Positions 15,410 to 24,609 of a stretch of DNA of 46,715 nt are shown in pieces (position 1 is the first letter of the stretch; each line of letters begins with the position of its first letter). Under the pieces are notes generated by a model. That model had not been told where the DNA came from. It did not search any database and worked only from the letters and a program-made list of their open reading frames with translations. The position numbers were made by a program, and so were the translations under genes. Source of the stretch: Cupriavidus sp. 2SB (GTDB lineage Bacteria; Pseudomonadota; Gammaproteobacteria; Burkholderiales; Burkholderiaceae); the NCBI RefSeq assembly GCF_005503625.1, contig NZ_SCMX01000053.1, forward strand, positions 1-46,715, written 5' to 3'.

Positions 15410-17113
15410 ATGCGTCGTTCGTCCCCGCGCCCCGGAGCGCGCTTCCCTGCTCCCCACGCTCTGCGCGGCCTGGCCGCTGCCGCCGCCCTGCTACTGACTG
15501 CCTGCGGTGGTGGCGGTGGCGACGATAGCGCCCAAGCCGCCACGGCCCAGGCTGCGGCAGCGCCCGTCACGACATCGGATGCACCGCAACTGGTCTCGGG
15601 TCTCTCGCAGACGTGCTCGGGTTGCGGTGCGGCTACCAGCGGCGCCTATGCCGGCACCAGTGTCGGCACCTGGGGCTATCCCAATGCCACGGCCAACGCC
15701 GTGGACGTGCAGTATTCGATCACTGGCGTGGCCGGCAAGACCATTGCCATGCAACTGACCAACCTGGGCGCGGCTGCCGTGGCCATGCCCACCGGTCTCT
15801 CGTCGCAGGTAGCGGCCGAGATGATCTCGCCACAGTCGCTCAGCGTCCAATCGACCGAGGAAACCGCGCAGCGTGCGATCCGCGAATTCAATCGCGCAGG
15901 CTGGGCCCAGAGCGCGCCTGCATCGGGCGCCATGAAGAACACGCTGGCTGCGCCGGCACCGTTGGCGGCATCGCTCGGCACCCAGGGCATGACGGAAGGC
16001 GCCACGCGTAGCTGGTATCACACCGATGGCACGTCGCGTCCGGCCACGCTGCGCAAACAGGTGACGGCCAGCGACGGCACCACGGTCAACGTCTGGGTGG
16101 AAGTGGCCGAGGCAAGTGCCGTGACCGATACGATGGTGCTCGATCTCGCCACCACGTTTGCCGGACCGGGCCTGCTTTACGATCGGCTGGTCCAGGTGGG
16201 CGGCGCGGTCTGGGGTGCCAACAACTTCAGCGGTACGCTGCTGCCCTCTGGCCGGCCCATCGACATCGTGGTGCTGAACTTCAATCACGACGCCAAGCCG
16301 TATGGCACGGTCGGCTATTTCTGGGGCGTGCACAACTTCCTGAAGACCAAGGAAGCCAACAGCAACGAAGCGATTTCGCTGTATCTGGATAGCGAAACGT
16401 TGTCGCTGGGCGCGGCGGCAGGCATGCAGTCGATCAAGACCACGATGGCGCATGAAGGCACGCACATGCAGAACTTCTACCGTCGCCAGGTCACCATGGG
16501 TGCCGAGTACGCATACGACGCGTGGCTGGAAGAGATGACGGCTATGCAGATGGAAGACTTCCTGAGCGGCATCATCGTATCCGGCTACAGCCCCATTGGG
16601 GATGTGCGCCTGCCTGATTATTACCGCTACAGCGACTACAACTGCAATCTGCTCGATTTCACCGGCTTCGGTGTGACCTGCGAAAGCTATGCGGTGTCCG
16701 GCAGCTTCGGCGGCTTCCTGAACCGCCAGCTCGGCGTGGCGTTCCTCCGCGACCTGCTGACCCGCAAGACCGTGGGTTCGAAGCAGGTACTGTCCGATGC
16801 CATCGCCGTCCATGCGGGCTGGACGTTCGACAGGGCATTCGTGAACTGGCGCGCGACGACCAACAGCAGCATGCCCGCCGCCCGCACCCCGCTTGACTAC
16901 GGCTATCCCGCCTGGACCGACGGCACATTCACGCTGCCCGCGATAGACCCATCGGCCAGCAAGTACACCACGCTGCGCAAACTCCCCGCCACGGCGCCCG
17001 CCTCCCTGCTGGGCCTCGGCAGCTACATTGCCCCGCGTAGCGATGCCAACGGCGTGTATAGCGACAAGGTGCGCGTACCGGCCGGCGTGACGTTGTCGGT
17101 GGTGGTGTATTGA
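15410..17113 (+). CDS. Secreted lipoprotein, M30 (hyicolysin)-like metalloprotease
   Basis: Exported lipoprotein of 567 aa. After a twin-arginine-free basic N terminus, a hydrophobic stretch ends in the lipobox LLTACGG, so the mature protein is probably lipid-anchored. The catalytic segment TTMAHEGTHMQNF holds HExxH (His-Glu-Gly-Thr-His), and the downstream YDAWLEEMTAMQMED glutamate is a plausible third zinc ligand. This arrangement matches family M30/hyicolysin-like peptidases, with moderate certainty. A CSGC pair near residue 65 may form a disulfide. The ATG follows CTGGAG. No neighbour suggests a substrate. Confidence 0.75.
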   Translation: MRRSSPRPGARFPAPHALRGLAAAAALLLTACGGGGGDDSAQAATAQAAAAPVTTSDAPQLVSGLSQTCSGCGAATSGAYAGTSVGTWGYPNATANAVDVQYSITGVAGKTIAMQLTNLGAAAVAMPTGLSSQVAAEMISPQSLSVQSTEETAQRAIREFNRAGWAQSAPASGAMKNTLAAPAPLAASLGTQGMTEGATRSWYHTDGTSRPATLRKQVTASDGTTVNVWVEVAEASAVTDTMVLDLATTFAGPGLLYDRLVQVGGAVWGANNFSGTLLPSGRPIDIVVLNFNHDAKPYGTVGYFWGVHNFLKTKEANSNEAISLYLDSETLSLGAAAGMQSIKTTMAHEGTHMQNFYRRQVTMGAEYAYDAWLEEMTAMQMEDFLSGIIVSGYSPIGDVRLPDYYRYSDYNCNLLDFTGFGVTCESYAVSGSFGGFLNRQLGVAFLRDLLTRKTVGSKQVLSDAIAVHAGWTFDRAFVNWRATTNSSMPAARTPLDYGYPAWTDGTFTLPAIDPSASKYTTLRKLPATAPASLLGLGSYIAPRSDANGVYSDKVRVPAGVTLSVVVY

Positions 17114-17125
17114 TGGGATTGTGAT

Positions 17126-17162
17126 GGCAGGACAAGCGCACACGTTGCGTGCTTGCCCTGCC
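17126..17162. terminator. Hairpin between convergent protease and fdsR genes
   Basis: GGCAGGACAAGC (17126-17137) pairs with GCTTGCCCTGCC (17151-17162) with one mismatch, and pairing may extend inward. It fills most of the 49-bp gap between the two stops and could end transcription from either side, although neither strand has a good T tract. Confidence 0.55.
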
Positions 17163-18254
17163 TTACAAATCCACCCCGGGAAACGCTGCCGCGAACGTCT
17201 GCACCAGGCCCGTCAGCGCGCCGTTGTAGCCCGGTAGCGCGTTGACGCGTTCGCGGAAGGTCGCGCTTTTCATGGCGCTGACCGCGCCTTGCATGGCGGG
17301 GCTGTGCAGCGCCTCCTTCTGCAGGGCAAAGAAGTAGCGTTCCTGCAGCACGGGCACGAACTCCAGACCGAAACGGCGGGCGGCGGTTTCCACGCCGAAG
17401 CCCACGTCGGCCATGCCGCTGCCGATATAGGCGGCCACCGCTGCATGGGTGAATTCCCCGTTGCTGAAACCTTCGATGCGGCTGGTGTCGATGCCGCGCC
17501 GCGCCAGCATCAGATCCAGCAGCAGTCGCGTGCCCGAACCCAGTTGGCGATTCACAAAGCGCACGTCCGCGCGCGTGAGGTCTTCGAGCGACGTAACGCC
17601 GAGCGGATTGCCGGGACGCACGAACAACCCTTGCTGGCGGGTGGCGAGATGGATCAGGCAATGCTTGTCCGGTTGCAGCCAGCGCGTGAAGCCGCGCAGC
17701 GTCTCTTCCTCGAATTCCCCGATCGGTACGTGAAACCCCGCCACGTCGCAGGCGCCTTCGGCCAGCGCGGCTGCGGCTTCCAGACTGCCGCAGTACTTCA
17801 GGTCGTGCCGCACCTTCTGCTCGTCGAGAAAATCCCGCAGTGCAGCAACCGCGAAACCGTGGCTGGCGTGAATGCGCACGGCGGGGTCTGAGGCTGCCAT
17901 CAGCTTCTTGAGTTCGATCTCCAGCTCGGAGGCCAGGCTGTCGAGCGTAGGCGTGAGGCGCGCTGCAATGCGCTTGCTGGCCCACACGAGTTGTTGCGCC
18001 ATCGGCGTCAGCGTCGATCCCCGTCCCCGGGTCTTGGCAATGAGCGCGCCGCCAAAAAGCGTCTCCGCGTCACGCAGGATTCCCCAGGCGTAGCGATAAG
18101 ACAACGTCATGGCTTCTGCCGATTGCGCAATGTTGCCGGTGGATTCGATAAGGCTCAGCAGGGCGACCAGGCGTGACACATCCAGCGCTGGCGCGGGCGC
18201 CAGGGCGGTGTCGTCGCGGATCTGCAGGTGGGGAAGGATCGAGATACGTAGCAT
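17163..18254 (-). CDS. fdsR: FdsR-like regulator of the formate dehydrogenase operon
   Basis: Regulator of 363 aa with a ModE-like winged helix-turn-helix (about 20-95, including GNIAQSAEAMTLSYRYAW and a GGALIAKTRGRGSTLTP wing) fused to a periplasmic-binding-protein-like sensor (about 120-360). This layout and the divergent position match FdsR of Cupriavidus necator, reported to control fds expression by formate. I start at the ATG at 18254; a TTG 30 bp upstream has no ribosome site and would overlap the fds promoter. An inverted repeat ATATGC-N8-GCATAT covers its start codon, suggesting autoregulation. Confidence 0.88.
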   Translation of the reverse strand: MLRISILPHLQIRDDTALAPAPALDVSRLVALLSLIESTGNIAQSAEAMTLSYRYAWGILRDAETLFGGALIAKTRGRGSTLTPMAQQLVWASKRIAARLTPTLDSLASELEIELKKLMAASDPAVRIHASHGFAVAALRDFLDEQKVRHDLKYCGSLEAAAALAEGACDVAGFHVPIGEFEEETLRGFTRWLQPDKHCLIHLATRQQGLFVRPGNPLGVTSLEDLTRADVRFVNRQLGSGTRLLLDLMLARRGIDTSRIEGFSNGEFTHAAVAAYIGSGMADVGFGVETAARRFGLEFVPVLQERYFFALQKEALHSPAMQGAVSAMKSATFRERVNALPGYNGALTGLVQTFAAAFPGVDL

Positions 18255-18300
18255 ATGCGGAAAATAGCATATTGAATGGGGCAAAACACGGTCCTATAGT
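18253..18300 (+). promoter_or_regulatory. fds promoter with adjoining FdsR-type operator
   Basis: Sigma-70 elements: -35 TTGAAT (18272-18277), 17-bp spacer, -10 TATAGT (18295-18300), predicted start near 18307. Immediately upstream is the inverted repeat ATATGC (18253-18258)-N8-GCATAT (18267-18272), touching the -35. It also covers the fdsR initiation codon. A third half-site-like GCATAA is at 18302. Position suits an activator of fds that represses fdsR. Confidence 0.65.
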
Positions 18301-18388
18301 CGCATAAAGCGGATAAAAAGCCCGCTGCGGTGATCCCGAATATGAATAAAAAAGCCGATATCGGGGCCGACAAGAAACAGGAGACAAG

Positions 18389-18940
18389 ATGCCAGAAAAC
18401 GCCATTCCCCAGGCGGCAGCCGGCAGCGACGATGCCGCCGCGGCCCACGCAGCGAACTCGACGATTGCGGCCAGCGACGCCATTGCGCGCATCGTCGAGG
18501 CGCGGCGCGACATGCCCGGTGCATTGCTGCCGATCCTGCATGACATCCAGGACAGCCAGGGTTTCATTCCCGCCAGCGCGGTGCCCGTCATCGCAAAGGC
18601 GCTGAACCTCTCGCGCGCCGAGGTGCATGGCGTGATCACGTTCTATCACCACTTCCGCGAGCAGCCCGCCGGACGCCACGTCGTACAGGTGTGCCGCGCC
18701 GAGGCATGCCAGTCGGTCGGTGCCGATGGTCTGGCCGCGCATGCCTGCCAGTCGCTCGGCTGCGATTTCCACGAGACCACCGCTGACGGCCAGTTCACGC
18801 TCGAACCGGTCTACTGCCTGGGCCAATGCGCAACCGGCCCGGCGATGATGATCGGTGAGCGGGTGCATGGGCGGGTCGATGCCCGACGCTTCGATCGCCT
18901 GATCGACGCAGTACGCGAAGACGAGGAGGTACGCGCATGA
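18389..18940 (+). CDS. fdsG: NAD-dependent formate dehydrogenase, gamma subunit
   Basis: NuoE-like subunit of the soluble FdsABG formate dehydrogenase, 183 aa, carrying one thioredoxin-like [2Fe-2S] cluster. The four cysteine ligands are visible as CRAEAC and YCLGQC. The N-terminal helical segment (about 30-85) is typical of NuoE. It passes electrons between FdsA and the FMN in FdsB. The ATG follows AGGAGACAAG. Its stop overlaps the fdsB start (ATGA), indicating translational coupling and fixed stoichiometry. Confidence 0.95.
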   Translation: MPENAIPQAAAGSDDAAAAHAANSTIAASDAIARIVEARRDMPGALLPILHDIQDSQGFIPASAVPVIAKALNLSRAEVHGVITFYHHFREQPAGRHVVQVCRAEACQSVGADGLAAHACQSLGCDFHETTADGQFTLEPVYCLGQCATGPAMMIGERVHGRVDARRFDRLIDAVREDEEVRA

Positions 18941-20502
18941 GCACGAACCCGATCACGATCTTCGTGCCGCGCGACTCCACCGCGCTGGCGCTGGATGCCG
19001 ACGAAGTGGCGCAGGCCATCGCACGCGAAGCCGCACAGCGCGGTGCCGAGGTACGCATCGTCCGCAACGGCTCGCGCGGCATGTTCTGGCTCGAACCGCT
19101 GGTCGAAGTACAGACCGACGCGGGCCGCGTGGCCTATGGCCCGGTCACCGAGGATGATGTGCCGGCGCTGTTCGATGCGGGATTCCTCAAAGGCGGCCAG
19201 CACGCATTGGCACACGGCCTGACCGACGAGATCCCGTTCCTGAAGAATCAGGAGCGACTGACCTTTGCACGGATGGGCATCACCGATCCGCTGTCGATCG
19301 ATGACTACATCGGGCATGAAGGCTTTGCGGGATTGACCCGCGCATTGTCGATGTCGCCCGAGCAGGTCGTGCAGGAAGTGCTCGACTCCGGCCTGCGCGG
19401 TCGCGGCGGCGCGGCGTTCCCCACTGGCATCAAGTGGAAGACGGTGCTGGGCGCGCAGTCGCCGGTCAAGTACATCGTCTGCAATGCCGACGAAGGCGAC
19501 TCGGGCACGTTCTCGGACCGCATGGTCATGGAGGACGATCCGTTCGTGCTGATCGAAGGCATGACGATTGCGGGCCTGGCCGTTGGCGCCGAACAGGGCT
19601 ACATCTACACGCGTTCCGAGTACCCGCATGCGATTGCCGCGACGGAAGCGGCCATCGAGACGGCCATGCAGGCCGGCTGGCTCGGTGACAACATCCGGGG
19701 CACCGGCAAGCGGTTCCATCTCGAAGTGCGCAAGGGCGCAGGTGCCTATGTGTGCGGCGAGGAAACGGCCTTGCTGGAGAGCCTGGAAGGCAAGCGCGGC
19801 GTGGTACGCGCCAAGCCGCCATTGCCGGCGCTCAAGGGTTTGTTCGGCCAGCCCACGGTCATCAATAACGTGATCTCGCTGGCCACGGTGCCGATCATCC
19901 TTTCCCGTGGTGCCACGTTCTACAAGGACTTCGGCATGGGCCGTTCGCGCGGCACGCTGCCGTTCCAGCTGGCTGGCAACATCCGCCAGGGTGGTCTTGT
20001 GGAAAAGGCATTCGGTATCACGTTGCGTGAACTGCTGATGGACTTCGGCGGTGGCACGCGTAGCGGCCGCAGCATCCGCGCCGTGCAGGTCGGTGGCCCG
20101 CTGGGTGCGTACCTGCCGGAATCGCGCTTCGATGTGCCGCTCGATTACGAGGCCTATGCAGCGTTCGGTGCGGTGGTCGGTCACGGTGGCATCGTCGTGT
20201 TCGACGAGACCGTGGACATGGCGAAGATGGCCCGGTATGCGATGGAGTTCTGCGCCATCGAGTCCTGCGGCAAATGCACCCCGTGCCGTATCGGATCGAC
20301 GCGCGGCGTGGAAGTCATCGACCGCATCATGGCCGGCGACCAGCCCGTGAAGCACGTGGCGCTGGTGCGCGACCTCTGCGACACGATGCTGAGCGGCTCG
20401 CTCTGCGCCATGGGCGGCATGACGCCGTACCCGGTGCTCTCCGCGCTGAACGAGTTTCCGGAAGATTTTGGATTGCAACCCAAGCCGGCGCAGGCGGCTT
20501 AG
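18937..20502 (+). CDS. fdsB: NAD-dependent formate dehydrogenase, beta subunit
   Basis: NuoF-like flavoprotein subunit, 521 aa, which reduces NAD+ with electrons from formate. An N-terminal thioredoxin-like [2Fe-2S]-type domain lacking the usual ligands is followed by the FMN/NAD domain (GRGGAAFPTGIKWK, GAGAYVCGEETALLESLEG). The C-terminal [4Fe-4S] motif is ESCGKCTPCRIGSTRG, with a last cysteine in SLCAMGG. The start overlaps the fdsG stop by 4 bp and has GAGGAGGT upstream. A 77-bp gap separates it from fdsA. Confidence 0.95.
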   Translation: MSTNPITIFVPRDSTALALDADEVAQAIAREAAQRGAEVRIVRNGSRGMFWLEPLVEVQTDAGRVAYGPVTEDDVPALFDAGFLKGGQHALAHGLTDEIPFLKNQERLTFARMGITDPLSIDDYIGHEGFAGLTRALSMSPEQVVQEVLDSGLRGRGGAAFPTGIKWKTVLGAQSPVKYIVCNADEGDSGTFSDRMVMEDDPFVLIEGMTIAGLAVGAEQGYIYTRSEYPHAIAATEAAIETAMQAGWLGDNIRGTGKRFHLEVRKGAGAYVCGEETALLESLEGKRGVVRAKPPLPALKGLFGQPTVINNVISLATVPIILSRGATFYKDFGMGRSRGTLPFQLAGNIRQGGLVEKAFGITLRELLMDFGGGTRSGRSIRAVQVGGPLGAYLPESRFDVPLDYEAYAAFGAVVGHGGIVVFDETVDMAKMARYAMEFCAIESCGKCTPCRIGSTRGVEVIDRIMAGDQPVKHVALVRDLCDTMLSGSLCAMGGMTPYPVLSALNEFPEDFGLQPKPAQAA

Positions 20503-20579
20503 GCTGACCACGCACCATACAGACTGACGTATCCCTCAGGGATGCGCATCCTCACAAGCAGTATTTCGGGAGACGTCCC

Positions 20580-23453
20580 TTGCAAGCACGCGACGATTTC
20601 GACTTTGGTACTCCGGCCATCGAGACCGACACACTGGTCACGCTGGAGATCGACGGTGTAGCCGTCACTGTACCCGCTGGCACCTCCGTGATGCGCGCCG
20701 CAGCAGAGGCCGGCATCGGTGTGCCCAAGCTCTGCGCCACCGACTCGCTGGAACCGTTCGGCTCATGCCGCCTGTGCCTCGTGGAAATCGAGGGCCGGCG
20801 CGGGTATCCGGCATCGTGCACCACGCCTGCGGAAGCCGGCATGAAGGTGCGCACGCAAAGCGGCAAGCTCGGCGACCTGCGCCGTGGCGTGATGGAGTTG
20901 TATATCTCCGATCACCCGCTGGACTGCCTGACGTGCCCCACCAACGGCAACTGCGAACTGCAGGACATGGCCGGTGTGGTGGGTCTGCGCGAAGTGCGCT
21001 ATGCCGATGGTGCAGGCGGTGCCGCACCGATCGCCACGCACACGCATCTGAAGAAGGACGAGTCCAATCCGTACTTCACGTATGACGCGTCCAAGTGCAT
21101 CGTCTGCAATCGCTGCGTACGCGCCTGCGAGGAAACGCAAGGCACGTTTGCACTGACCATCAGCGGACGCGGCTTCGATTCGCGTGTATCGCCGGGCACG
21201 AGCCAGTCGTTCATGGAATCGGATTGCGTGTCGTGCGGCGCCTGCGTGCAGGCATGCCCGACGGCCACGCTGACCGAAACGTCGGTGATCAAGCTGGGCC
21301 AGCCGTCGCACAGCAAGGTCACGACCTGTGCCTACTGCGGCGTGGGTTGCACGTTCAAGGCCGAGATGAAGGGCAATGAAGTGGTGCGCATGGTCCCGTA
21401 CAAGGACGGCGCCGCCAATGAAGGCCACGCCTGCGTGAAGGGCCGCTTTGCATGGGGCTACGCCACGCACAAGGACCGCATCCTCAAGCCGATGATTCGC
21501 GCGAAGATCACCGATCCGTGGCGCGAAGTGTCGTGGGAAGAAGCCATCAACTATGCGGCCTCGGAGTTCCGCCGCATCCAGACCCAGCATGGCCAGGATT
21601 CGATTGGTGGCATCGTGTCGTCGCGCTGCACGAACGAGGAAGGCTATCTCGTGCAGAAGCTCGTGCGTGCCGCGTTCGGCAACAACAACGTCGATACCTG
21701 CGCACGGGTCTGCCATTCGCCGACCGGTTACGGCCTGAAGACCACGCTGGGTGAATCGGCGGGTACGCAGACGTTCCGCTCGGTGGCCAAGGCCGATGTG
21801 ATCATGGTGATCGGTGCGAATCCGAGCGACGGCCACCCGGTGTTTGCCTCGCGCATGAAGCGCCGCCTGCGTGCCGGTGCCAAGCTGATCGTCGTCGATC
21901 CGCGCCAGATCGATCTGGTGGATTCGCCGCACGTCCGCGCCGACTATCACCTGCAATTGCGTCCGGGTACGAACGTGGCGCTGGTCACGTCGCTGGCGCA
22001 TGTGATCGTCACCGAAGGGCTGCTGGCCGAACAGTTCATCGCCGAACGTTGCGAAGATCGCGCGTTCCAGCAGTGGCGTGATTTCGTGGCACTGCCCGAG
22101 AACTCGCCGGAAGCGATGGAAGCCGTCACCGGCGTGCCTGCCGATACGCTGCGCGGTGCCGCACGTCTTTATGCCACGGGCGGTAACGCGGCGATCTATT
22201 ACGGCCTGGGCGTGACCGAACATGCGCAGGGTTCCACCACGGTGATGGGCATCGCCAACCTCGCCATGGCCACGGGCAACATCGGCCGCGAAGGCGTGGG
22301 TGTGAACCCGCTGCGTGGCCAGAACAACGTGCAGGGTTCGTGCGATATCGGCTCGTTCCCGCATGAGCTGCCGGGCTATCGCCACGTATCGGATTCCACG
22401 GTGCGTGCCGAGTTCGAATTGGCATGGGGCGTGGACATCAATCCGGAGCCGGGCCTGCGCATTCCCAACATGTTCGAAGCCGCGCTGGGCGGCACGTTCA
22501 AGGGCCTGTACTGCCAGGGCGAGGACATCGTCCAGTCCGACCCGAACACGCAGCACGTTTCCGAAGCACTGTCGTCGATGGAATGCATCGTCGTGCAGGA
22601 CATCTTCCTGAACGAGACGGCCAAGTACGCACACGTGTTCCTGCCGGGTTCGTCGTTCCTGGAGAAAGACGGCACGTTCACCAATGCGGAGCGCCGCATC
22701 TCGCGCGTGCGCAAGGTGATGCCGCCGCAGGCCGGTTACTCGGACTGGGAAGCCACGATCCTGCTGTCGAATGCGCTGGGCTATCCGATGAACTACAAGC
22801 ATCCGTCGGAAATCATGGACGAGATTGCGGCGTTGACGCCGACGTTCTCGGGCGTGAGCTACCAGAAGCTCGAAGAGCTCGGCAGCATCCAGTGGCCGTG
22901 CAATGCCGAAGCGCCGCAGGGCACGCCGACGATGCACGTCGATGCGTTCGTGCGGGGCAAGGGCAAGTTCATCATCACCAAGTACGTGGCCACCGACGAG
23001 AAGGTGAATCGCAAGTTCCCGCTGATCCTGACCACTGGTCGCATCTTGTCGCAGTACAACGTGGGCGCGCAGACGCGGCGTACGGAGAATGTGCACTGGC
23101 ACGACGAGGACCGGCTGGAGATTCATCCGCACGATGCCGAGGAACGTGGCATCAAGGACGGCGACTGGGTCGGCGTGCAGAGCCGCGCGGGCGAGACGGT
23201 GCTGCGTGCCATCGTCAGCAGCCGGATGCAGCCGGGCGTGGTCTACACGACATTCCACTTCCCGGAGTCGGGCGCCAACGTGATCACCACCGACAACTCT
23301 GACTGGGCCACCAACTGCCCCGAATACAAGGTGACGGCGGTACAGGTGATGCCGGTCGCGCAGCCTTCCACATGGCAGCGCAACTACCAGGCATTCAATG
23401 AGGAGCAACTGGCCCACCTGCGTGCGGCCGGTGAAACGGCGCCGGCCGGTTGA
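20580..23453 (+). CDS. fdsA: NAD-dependent formate dehydrogenase, catalytic alpha subunit
   Basis: Molybdenum bis-MGD subunit, 957 aa, oxidising formate to CO2. In order: plant-type [2Fe-2S] domain (CATDSLEPFGSCRLC...C), His-Cys [4Fe-4S] site (DHPLDCLTCPTNGNC), two ferredoxin-type clusters (CIVCNRCVRAC, CVSCGACVQAC), a NapA-type [4Fe-4S] (CAYCGVGC) and the molybdopterin domain. The predicted Mo-ligating Cys378 and His379 sit in ARVCHSP. The gene begins with TTG, supported by CGGGAG 7 bp upstream and by Cys378 matching the residue number I recall for C. necator FdsA. The subunit contains cysteine, not selenocysteine, at the active site. Confidence 0.96.
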   Translation: MQARDDFDFGTPAIETDTLVTLEIDGVAVTVPAGTSVMRAAAEAGIGVPKLCATDSLEPFGSCRLCLVEIEGRRGYPASCTTPAEAGMKVRTQSGKLGDLRRGVMELYISDHPLDCLTCPTNGNCELQDMAGVVGLREVRYADGAGGAAPIATHTHLKKDESNPYFTYDASKCIVCNRCVRACEETQGTFALTISGRGFDSRVSPGTSQSFMESDCVSCGACVQACPTATLTETSVIKLGQPSHSKVTTCAYCGVGCTFKAEMKGNEVVRMVPYKDGAANEGHACVKGRFAWGYATHKDRILKPMIRAKITDPWREVSWEEAINYAASEFRRIQTQHGQDSIGGIVSSRCTNEEGYLVQKLVRAAFGNNNVDTCARVCHSPTGYGLKTTLGESAGTQTFRSVAKADVIMVIGANPSDGHPVFASRMKRRLRAGAKLIVVDPRQIDLVDSPHVRADYHLQLRPGTNVALVTSLAHVIVTEGLLAEQFIAERCEDRAFQQWRDFVALPENSPEAMEAVTGVPADTLRGAARLYATGGNAAIYYGLGVTEHAQGSTTVMGIANLAMATGNIGREGVGVNPLRGQNNVQGSCDIGSFPHELPGYRHVSDSTVRAEFELAWGVDINPEPGLRIPNMFEAALGGTFKGLYCQGEDIVQSDPNTQHVSEALSSMECIVVQDIFLNETAKYAHVFLPGSSFLEKDGTFTNAERRISRVRKVMPPQAGYSDWEATILLSNALGYPMNYKHPSEIMDEIAALTPTFSGVSYQKLEELGSIQWPCNAEAPQGTPTMHVDAFVRGKGKFIITKYVATDEKVNRKFPLILTTGRILSQYNVGAQTRRTENVHWHDEDRLEIHPHDAEERGIKDGDWVGVQSRAGETVLRAIVSSRMQPGVVYTTFHFPESGANVITTDNSDWATNCPEYKVTAVQVMPVAQPSTWQRNYQAFNEEQLAHLRAAGETAPAG

Positions 23454-23471
23454 TCAGGGGAGCGCAACGCG

Positions 23472-24320
23472 ATGAAGCGTGATGTGCCGTCACCCGACAG
23501 CGCCGCCGGCACCGCAGAAATGCCCGCGCAGCGCACCTTCGAGGTGCGCCGCTGGCGGCATGGCAAGGCGGGCACGGAAGTGGACCACCTGGCCGAAGAG
23601 GTGCCGGTCGCGCTGGAGTTCAACGGCATCTCGCACGCGGTGATGCTGGCGACGCCGGCCGATCTCGAAGACTTCGCAATCGGCTTCAGTCTCAGCGAAG
23701 GCATCGTGGAACGTGCCGGCGATATCTACGGCATCGACGTGGAGACCAGCGAGCAGGGCATCACGGTCAGGCTCGATATCGCCACGGGTGCATTCGTCGC
23801 GCTGAAAGGGCGTCGCCGTGCGATGGCGGGCCGCACGGGCTGCGGACTGTGCGGCACCGAATCGCTCGACGAAGTGATGCGCGTGCCGCAGCCGGTGCAG
23901 AGCGCGGCGGTCTTCGATCCGGCGGTGTTCGAGCATGCGTTCGCGGCGTTGCACAAGCGGCAGGCGTTGTTGCGCGATACCGGTGCCACGCACGCGGCGG
24001 GCTGGATGCGTGCCGATGGCGAGCTGGCGCTGGTGCGCGAGGATGTAGGCCGCCACAACGCGCTCGACAAGCTGGCGGGCGCGTTGTCGCGTGGCGGGCA
24101 GGAAGATATCGCGCACGGGGCGGTCATCGTCACGAGCCGCGCGAGTTATGAAATGGTGCAGAAGACGGCGGCCATCGGTGCGGGCGTGCTGGCTGCGGTG
24201 TCAGGGCCTACCGCGATGGCGGTGCGGCTGGCTGATAGTGCGGGCATCACGCTGGCCGGGTTCGTGCGGGGCGGCAGCCTCGTCGTCTATACGCATCCCC
24301 AACGACTACATATGGCATAG
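23472..24320 (+). CDS. fdsC: FdhD-family sulfurtransferase for formate dehydrogenase maturation
   Basis: FdhD homologue, 282 aa. These proteins pass sulfur from a cysteine desulfurase to the bis-MGD cofactor and insert it into the apoenzyme. The sulfur-relay cysteines are visible as CGLCGTESL, and the conserved SRASYEMVQKTAAIGAGVLAAVSGPTA and DVGRHNALDKLAG regions are intact. It starts 18 bp after fdsA behind GGGGAG. It is followed 9 bp later by fdsD. In C. necator the equivalent FdsC is reported to protect the cofactor of FdsA, which fits here. Confidence 0.94.
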   Translation: MKRDVPSPDSAAGTAEMPAQRTFEVRRWRHGKAGTEVDHLAEEVPVALEFNGISHAVMLATPADLEDFAIGFSLSEGIVERAGDIYGIDVETSEQGITVRLDIATGAFVALKGRRRAMAGRTGCGLCGTESLDEVMRVPQPVQSAAVFDPAVFEHAFAALHKRQALLRDTGATHAAGWMRADGELALVREDVGRHNALDKLAGALSRGGQEDIAHGAVIVTSRASYEMVQKTAAIGAGVLAAVSGPTAMAVRLADSAGITLAGFVRGGSLVVYTHPQRLHMA

Positions 24321-24329
24321 GGTCCGGCA

Positions 24330-24572
24330 ATGCATATCGAAAACCTGGTCAAGATGGCCAACCAGATCGGCAGCTTCTTCGAAGCCATGCCCGACCATGA
24401 CGAGGCGCTGGCCGACATCGCCAACCATGTAAAAAAATTCTGGGAACCACGCATGAAGCGCGCGTTCCTGACGCATGTGGACGCGGGCGGGGAAGGGGTC
24501 GACCCCATCGTGATCGAAGCCGTGGCACGTCATCGCGACAAGTTCGAGGTGACACTGCGCGCCGCTGCCTGA
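24330..24572 (+). CDS. fdsD: Formate dehydrogenase delta subunit / assembly protein
   Basis: Small protein of 80 aa with the family's typical N terminus (NLVKMANQIGSFFEAMPDHDEALADIANHVKKFWEP) and no cofactor motif. FdsD is not a redox carrier. It is thought to assist maturation or stability of the FdsABG enzyme. The ATG is 9 bp after the fdsC stop, so it is the last cistron of fdsGBACD. It converges with the MgtC-like gene 37 bp further on; I see no clear terminator in that gap. Confidence 0.9.
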   Translation: MHIENLVKMANQIGSFFEAMPDHDEALADIANHVKKFWEPRMKRAFLTHVDAGGEGVDPIVIEAVARHRDKFEVTLRAAA

Positions 24573-24609
24573 GGCGCGAGGCATGGCATGGCGTTGACGC
24601 GCGGGTGCG

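Noticed and set aside
18252..18284. TTG at 18284 as the fdsR start
   Set aside because: No ribosome site, and it would place the start inside the fds -35 region; the ATG at 18254 gives a normal N terminus.
20763..23417. An 884-codon open frame antisense to fdsA
   Set aside because: It mirrors the GC-biased codons of fdsA, has no recognisable domain and would lie inside a certain gene. Similar long antisense frames over fdsB (18811-20511) and the M30-like gene (15491-17143) were rejected for the same reason.
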